A DNA stretch of 11,000 nucleotides from Chloroflexota bacterium (GTDB lineage Bacteria > Chloroflexota > Dehalococcoidia > GIF9 > AB-539-J10): contig CP070793.1 in the NCBI GenBank assembly GCA_020346965.1, forward strand, positions 1,404,650-1,415,649, written 5' to 3'. Below, piece by piece: positions 7,399 to 11,000 of this stretch. The notes under the pieces are model-generated. The model ran no database searches. It saw only the letters and a program-made list of their open reading frames with translations, and was not told where the DNA came from. The number at the start of each line of letters is the position of its first letter. The stretch's first letter is position 1. A program made the translations under genes and the position numbers.

Positions 7399-8448
7399 CT
7401 ACCATTCTAGACCCAGCATTAGACAGACTATGCCACTGCCAATTCCCATCATGGCAACCTTATCACCAGGGCTAAGGCAACCCTGGTCAATTCCGATAGC
7501 CATGGTAATGGGCAGAGAAACCGACCCAATGTTTCCTAGGTATTCTACGGTCGAAAAGTCTTTTGCTTTCTCTAGTCCCAGGGTCTTGAACAATAACTTA
7601 CTATGCACAGCGCTAACCTGATGAGTAAAAAACCTATCTACGTCGGGGTTCTCCCACTCAAGTTCATGTTTTACGGCCTCCCAGGTGTCAGGTGCCAATC
7701 TTGCTCCATTCTTTAGCAGTTCAGTGGAGTTTGTGTGCATGTCAGGCAAAATGCTTGGATCAAAGAAGCAGGTATCCTCTTTTATACGGCAAAGATCATT
7801 GTGCTGTGAGGCTGCGCGCGTTACTCCGCCAAGAAGCTTATGACCTTCTCGCGACAAGGAGGAGTGAGTCAGTACCGCTGCTGCTGCTCCTGACCCCAAA
7901 GTCAGAGTAGCAAAGGCCGTTTTGACTTTTTCCTTGGTGATGTGCGGGTCTCTCAAAATCTTATCGATTATTGCATCAACAACTCGTTTGCTGCTCTCAG
8001 AACCAACTACAATCCCTGCTTTTACCTGACCCAACTCGATCATATTGGCCAGAGTTACCATTCCGTTAATGAAACCGAGGCAGGCATTTGAGATGTCAAA
8101 AATGGTAGCTGTGGATGGGAGACCTAGGGAATCGTGGACTACCGTAGCCGTTGCTGGCTCCAGGAAATCACGGGATACCGACGTATGCAGTAGACATCCG
8201 ATATCCTCCTTTTCGACTCCAGACTTGGCAACAGCCTTCTCTGCTGCCTTTATGCTGGCCTGGCTGGGCGCAACTTTGTCGTTCCACAATCGTCGTTCAC
8301 GAATCCCTGTCATCATTTCCAGGCGTCCGTAACGGAGATTCAACTTTTTATATATCGGAGCTAGTCTTTCCTCCAGGCTCAAAGATGTAACGGTAGTCTC
8401 AGGTAGTTCATAACCAAAAGACTCAACACAAACTTTCTTGTACCTCAT
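7399..8448 (-). CDS. OleA-like KAS III / thiolase-superfamily condensing enzyme
   Basis: A 349-residue KAS III-fold protein, longer than FabH (about 320) and of OleA length. The Cys-His-Asn triad is Cys123 (SNACLGFINGM), His276 (THQVS) and Asn306 (GNIGSVSLP). It carries features I associate with OleA: GIRERRLW at 48-55, HTSVSRDFLEPATA at 88-101 with Glu97 exactly 26 residues before the catalytic Cys, as Glu117 and Cys143 in Xanthomonas OleA, and a GIGSG..C tail. OleA joins two fatty acyl-CoAs head to head by non-decarboxylative Claisen condensation, giving a beta-keto acid. No oleB, oleC or oleD is in the window, so here it may prime the pathway with an acyl-CoA or make a ketone or branched product (inference). 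The ATG at 8448 lacks a good Shine-Dalgarno. It sits 72 bases after the repeat-protein gene. Confidence 0.87.
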   Translation of the reverse strand: MRYKKVCVESFGYELPETTVTSLSLEERLAPIYKKLNLRYGRLEMMTGIRERRLWNDKVAPSQASIKAAEKAVAKSGVEKEDIGCLLHTSVSRDFLEPATATVVHDSLGLPSTATIFDISNACLGFINGMVTLANMIELGQVKAGIVVGSESSKRVVDAIIDKILRDPHITKEKVKTAFATLTLGSGAAAAVLTHSSLSREGHKLLGGVTRAASQHNDLCRIKEDTCFFDPSILPDMHTNSTELLKNGARLAPDTWEAVKHELEWENPDVDRFFTHQVSAVHSKLLFKTLGLEKAKDFSTVEYLGNIGSVSLPITMAIGIDQGCLSPGDKVAMMGIGSGIVCLMLGLEW

Positions 8449-8520
8449 TCAGTACTCTACTTTTTCCTTGCAAGCATCGTAGGAATCCACGACGAATCTA
8501 GCTGTATCAACTGCACAGGT

Positions 8521-8934
8521 TCACTTCGGTCTGCTCGATATTAATCTCGGAATATGGAACTTAGTTCTGATATTTTCCCACCTTCCTGTTGACTCAGGGG
8601 GAATTAACTCGTCCGGAATATATTTCCCCACCCCGGCAAGGACGGTACAGACTTTCCTCGAGTTCGCCACTTCGTCGGGAACATACTCGTCAGCCATAGC
8701 AATAGCAAAGGAGCGCAGTCTATTGGAAGCTACTTTTTCGACCACTCTAATTCCGAAGGAAATCAACCTATTTGGGACACGCCTATCCAAAAAATTGAGG
8801 CCAAAGAGCAGCAGCCTGTCTGGCGCATATTTATCTACAGCCTTCACAACAATAAAGAACCCTCTCCTCGATATGGGTCTAATTATGGAATCAAACTTGG
8901 GTTTCTTTTCCTGTGCTACTTTGTCCTCTTCCAT
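8521..8934 (-). CDS. Hypothetical 137-residue protein of tandem 16-residue repeats
   Basis: I do not recognise this family. After a charged N-terminus, the protein is mostly tandem 16-residue units with no gap: 15-30, 31-46, 47-62, 63-78 and 79-94, with a further related unit at about 100-115 after a short insert. The shared pattern is roughly hydrophobic-x-x-(D/E)-(K/R)-x-x-(P/S)-(D/N)-R-L-x-x-F-x-(I/L), seen as KYAPDRLL, RRVPNRLI, KVASNRLR, EYVPDEVA and KYIPDELI. The units are basic and amphipathic; there is no signal peptide or clear membrane span, although the helices could lie on a membrane or bind a partner. The ATG at 8934 has GGAG seven bases upstream. It is the first gene of the minus-strand operon, so it may serve the pathway as a scaffold or membrane-associated accessory protein (inference). 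Confidence 0.72.
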   Translation of the reverse strand: MEEDKVAQEKKPKFDSIIRPISRRGFFIVVKAVDKYAPDRLLLFGLNFLDRRVPNRLISFGIRVVEKVASNRLRSFAIAMADEYVPDEVANSRKVCTVLAGVGKYIPDELIPPESTGRWENIRTKFHIPRLISSRPK

Positions 8935-8956
8935 TTGCTCTCTCCCGGACAGTATA

Positions 8957-8986
8957 TTCTTATCACGCTTTACTACTATTTGTCAA
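8957..8986 (-). promoter_or_regulatory. Candidate promoter of the biosynthetic operon
   Basis: On the minus strand a perfect TTGACA (8986 to 8981) is followed after 18 bases by TAAGAA (8962 to 8957), a weak -10. Transcription would begin about 15-20 bases upstream of the ATG at 8934. It is the only reasonable promoter I can see for the operon, but the poor -10 keeps confidence low; an activator may be needed. Confidence 0.35.
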
Positions 8987-9002
8987 AGATAATATTATCC
9001 TT
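8985..9002. promoter_or_regulatory. AT-rich palindrome between divergent promoters, candidate operator
   Basis: GATAATATTATC at 8988-8999 is a perfect 12-base palindrome. With its flanks (AAAGATAATATTATCCTT) it extends to 18 bases with one mismatched pair. It lies between the two outward-facing -35 hexamers and touches that of the minus-strand operon, a usual place for a repressor or shared regulator to bind. No regulator gene is in the window. Confidence 0.35.
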
Positions 9003-9009
9003 CCGCTGA

Positions 9010-9038
9010 TTGACACGCTTCAACAACTGGGGTAGAAT
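9010..9038 (+). promoter_or_regulatory. Sigma-70-type promoter of rpsU
   Basis: A perfect TTGACA at 9010-9015, a 17-base spacer and TAGAAT at 9033-9038 form a strong housekeeping promoter. Initiation would be expected near 9044-9046, only about 6-8 bases before the rpsU ATG at 9052, implying a very short or absent leader. Confidence 0.72.
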
Positions 9039-9051
9039 ACATTGTTTTGAT

Positions 9052-9228
9052 ATGGCCGACGTAAAGCTTGGTTCAGGTGAGAGTTTCGAGGCCCTGCTGC
9101 GTAGGTTCAATAGACAAGTGCAGCAGGACCGTATTTTGGCTGAAGTTCGCCGCCGTAAGCATTTTGAAAAGCCCAGCGAAGAGAGGAGAAAAAAAGCGGC
9201 AGCGAAAAGGCGGAAAAGTTCCAGATAG
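9052..9228 (+). CDS. rpsU: 30S ribosomal protein S21
   Basis: A 58-residue, highly basic protein with the S21 pattern: MADVKLGSGESFEALLRRFNR at the start, then an arginine-rich helix (QQDRILAEVRRRKHFEKPSE) and a Lys/Arg tail. S21 joins the small ribosomal subunit and assists translation initiation. I chose the ATG at 9052 because the product then begins with the conserved S21 N-terminus; the frame is open upstream to 9010 but that part overlaps the promoter. No Shine-Dalgarno precedes the ATG, consistent with the near-leaderless arrangement predicted from the promoter. It heads the plus-strand group and is divergent from the biosynthetic operon. rpsU next to a YqeY gene is a common bacterial arrangement. 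Confidence 0.95.
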   Translation: MADVKLGSGESFEALLRRFNRQVQQDRILAEVRRRKHFEKPSEERRKKAAAKRRKSSR

Positions 9229-9340
9229 TTACCCCACAAGAACTTCGTTTTCAGGTAGCCTTAGGTTTATTCATTGACATCTTTGGGGTCTCGTTAAGAA
9301 CAGTAAAACGGATTTTTCGTATGGAGATGGTAGCCAGGAA

Positions 9341-9790
9341 ATGACACTTAAGGACAATATTCAGGAATCCCTCAAAAGAGCACTTAAGCAGCAGCAGAAA
9401 ATAGAAGTTGCCACATTAAGATTACTATTATCTGAAATAAAGAACGCTGAAATTGCTCAGCAAAAGCCCGCCGACGATAGCAAAGTGCTTGATGTTATTA
9501 CCAGGGAAGTGAAACGTCGTCGGGAGAGCATCGAAGCCTTTAAGCAGGGGAATCGTGGCGATCTCGTAGCGCAGGAAGAAGCAGAACTGGCGATCCTCAT
9601 GAGCTATCTCCCTGAGCAAATGAGTAGGGAAGAGATCATAGCAACAGCACGACAGGTGATTGATACGGTCGGAGCTCAGGGGCTGAGCGACAAAGGCAAA
9701 GTCATGTCTCAGCTTATGCCTCAACTCAAAGGCAAAGCTGATGGTAAAGAGATAAGCGATATAGTTACAGAATTGCTTACTGCCGTCTAG
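9341..9790 (+). CDS. yqeY: GatB/YqeY-domain protein
   Basis: A 149-residue helical protein of normal YqeY length. Family motifs are visible: LRLLLSEIKNAEIA at 26-39, REVKRRRESIEAF at 55-67, MSYLPEQMSREEI at 87-99 and DKGKVMSQLMPQLKGKADG at 117-135. The C-terminal half resembles the tail domain of the GatB subunit of the tRNA-dependent amidotransferase, so a link to tRNA is assumed, but the exact function of stand-alone YqeY is not settled. The ATG at 9341 follows AGGAA directly, too close to be an ideal ribosome binding site. A seven-codon frame (9321-9344) ends in TGA overlapping this ATG as ATGA, which might help re-initiation, or be chance. It lies 112 bases after rpsU with no terminator visible between them. 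Confidence 0.92.
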   Translation: MTLKDNIQESLKRALKQQQKIEVATLRLLLSEIKNAEIAQQKPADDSKVLDVITREVKRRRESIEAFKQGNRGDLVAQEEAELAILMSYLPEQMSREEIIATARQVIDTVGAQGLSDKGKVMSQLMPQLKGKADGKEISDIVTELLTAV

Positions 9791-9819
9791 ACTAAGAAGG
9801 CGGTCGAATTTTCTACATT

Positions 9820-9851
9820 ATGGCGGTATGGAGATAAAAGATTACCGCCAT
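9820..9851. promoter_or_regulatory. Nine-base-pair inverted repeat before the DUF1015 gene
   Basis: ATGGCGGTA (9820-9828) and TACCGCCAT (9843-9851) form a perfect 9-bp stem with a 14-base loop, followed by TATTCTTTA. It could be a weak intrinsic terminator for yqeY. It also overlaps a possible leaderless promoter for the next gene (TGGAGA at 9829-9834, 17 bases, TATTCT at 9852-9857, ATG at 9863) and could then act as an operator. A second GGCGGT at 9799-9804 could compete for the ACCGCC strand, as in an attenuator. Confidence 0.45.
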
Positions 9852-9862
9852 TATTCTTTAGC

Positions 9863-11000
9863 ATGGAAGTTTCTCCATTTCGAGGTATAAGTTATAACCA
9901 GAGAATAGCCGGCGATCTCGTCCAAGTTATTTGCCCGCCATATGACATCATCACTCCTGAACAACAAAAACTCTACTACCAAGAAAGTAGCTACAATGCT
10001 ATTCGCCTGGAATTCCCCACTGAAAGCCAGGAAACGACAGTAGATCACTATCAAAGGGCAGCTACTACCTTTCAACAGTGGTTGAAGCAAGAAATTCTTC
10101 AACTTGACAGCGTAGCCAGTTTCTACCTGCATGACCATCGCTTTGCGTATTCAGGCGAAAGGAAGACGAGGCGCGGCCTAATAGCTCGTGTTAAGCTTGA
10201 ACCCTGGGGCACTGCCATATATCCTCACGAAGAAACCTTCCCCAAAGCTAAAGGTGATCGTTTGCAGCTGATGCGAGCTTGCCAGGCTACTTTCAGTCCG
10301 TTACTTGCTCTTTACCATGATCCGGAGCAAAAAATCGCCCCGGTATTGTCCGGCATAACACAAGAAAAACCGTTAATATCGTCAAAAGCAAAGCGAAGCA
10401 ATCTCCCCGACTCTAACGAAGCTCATACTCTATGGGCAATAACAGAACCGGAAATCAAGCAGGAGCTAAGTCAGTTTCTATCCTCTCAGCCCCTTTACAT
10501 TGCTGATGGACATCACCGCTATGAGACAGCCCTGACTTACCAACAGGAAAGAGCAAAAGACCAACCTGTAACTGGCAAGGAAGCTTTCAATTATGTAATG
10601 CTGGAGTTAGTCGACTTTTCTGACCCTGGGCTGGTGATTCTACCTCTGCACAGGTTAGTGCGCGGTATACTGCCCTCTATCTTGGGAGAGCTGGAAGACC
10701 GACTCAAGAACTTCTTCGTTCTTGAGTCTGCACCCTTAAAAGATGACAACTGTCAGATCCCAACCGATAGCTGCTTGGGAATCCTTGGCTTACAGTCTGG
10801 CTCATTGGTCTTATTGAGGAAACGTCGGGATATTTCCCTTGACGCTATGATGCCAGGCAACAGGTCCCGAGCTTATCGGCAGTTCGACGTTAGCATTCTC
10901 AATCATATTATTTTGGAAAAGATAATGGATCTCACTCTAAGAGATAACATCGCTTACACCGTAGACCTGAAAGAAGCTCACCAGCAGATAAAGGACGGGG
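9863..11000 (+). CDS. DUF1015 family protein (3' end outside window)
   Basis: The frame from ATG 9863 stays open to the window edge, about 379 residues, against roughly 400-450 for the full family. The start MEVSPFRGISYN and the nearby CPPYDIITPEQQ are typical of DUF1015, as is the signature ADGHHRYETA, with Asp215, Gly216, His217, His218, Arg219 and Tyr220. A PHEETFPKAKGDR segment, also conserved in the family, precedes it at about 122-134. The biochemical role of this widespread family is not established; the His-rich signature suggests a catalytic or metal site (inference). There is no Shine-Dalgarno before the ATG. It follows yqeY by 72 bases across the inverted repeat described separately. 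No frameshift is seen. Confidence 0.88.
   Translation, partial: MEVSPFRGISYNQRIAGDLVQVICPPYDIITPEQQKLYYQESSYNAIRLEFPTESQETTVDHYQRAATTFQQWLKQEILQLDSVASFYLHDHRFAYSGERKTRRGLIARVKLEPWGTAIYPHEETFPKAKGDRLQLMRACQATFSPLLALYHDPEQKIAPVLSGITQEKPLISSKAKRSNLPDSNEAHTLWAITEPEIKQELSQFLSSQPLYIADGHHRYETALTYQQERAKDQPVTGKEAFNYVMLELVDFSDPGLVILPLHRLVRGILPSILGELEDRLKNFFVLESAPLKDDNCQIPTDSCLGILGLQSGSLVLLRKRRDISLDAMMPGNRSRAYRQFDVSILNHIILEKIMDLTLRDNIAYTVDLKEAHQQIKDG

Noticed and set aside
251..8448. Carotenoid or aryl polyene cluster
   Set aside because: No phytoene synthase or cyclase for carotenoids; no KS pair, AMP ligase, glycosyl- or acyltransferase for aryl polyenes. The CrtI-like genes alone are not enough.
8976..9239. 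Minus-strand frame covering rpsU
   Set aside because: Antisense of S21 and of the divergent promoter region; not a plausible protein.
9274..9300. TTGACA with TAAGAA upstream of yqeY as a promoter
   Set aside because: Spacer is only 15 bases and the -10 is poor; co-transcription with rpsU is simpler.
9428..9724. Minus-strand frame opposite yqeY
   Set aside because: Lies wholly inside a conserved YqeY coding frame and has no recognisable features.
9851..10138. Minus-strand frame opposite the DUF1015 gene
   Set aside because: Overlaps the conserved N-terminus of the DUF1015 protein on the other strand.
1..11000. CRISPR array, tRNA or rRNA gene
   Set aside because: No regularly spaced direct repeats and no cloverleaf or rRNA-like stretch noticed on either strand.

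Overview
The window looks like an ordinary bacterial chromosome segment carrying an accessory lipid-type biosynthetic operon. The rightward block (rpsU, a GatB/YqeY-domain gene, a DUF1015 gene) and the style of the S21 and YqeY proteins suggest Chloroflexota, perhaps Dehalococcoidia. That is an inference from family resemblance, not proof. Base composition looks mid-range by eye and shows no sharp change across the window.

Layout. Bases 1-250 hold no intact gene; a broken frame at about 1-147 resembles the decayed C-terminus of an IS3-type transposase. From 8934 down to 251 all genes are on the minus strand and closely packed. In transcription order they are: a small protein built of 16-residue repeats, an OleA-like KAS III/thiolase, a FabF-type KAS II, an acyl carrier protein, two adjacent CrtI/retinol-saturase-type FAD oxidoreductases, a FabG ketoreductase, a FabZ dehydratase, a FabI-like reductase and an Sfp-type phosphopantetheinyl transferase. 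A short divergent promoter region (8935-9051) separates this operon from rpsU, yqeY and a DUF1015 gene on the plus strand; the last runs off the window edge.

Working model. The transferase activates the cluster's own ACP, and KAS II, FabG, FabZ and the FabI-like protein form an almost self-sufficient type II elongation cycle. The two CrtI-type enzymes would add desaturation, isomerisation or saturation of a long acyl or polyene chain. The OleA-like enzyme either primes the pathway or joins two acyl chains by Claisen condensation. Type II FAS genes plus CrtI-type oxidoreductases recall the candidate ladderane loci of anammox planctomycetes. However, no radical SAM, acyltransferase, AMP ligase, thioesterase or oleB/C/D gene is visible here, so the product is unknown. 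Three enzymes have unusual active-site features: the KAS II gating loop, a missing conserved Tyr in the FabI-like protein, and the OleA glutamate in the KAS III.
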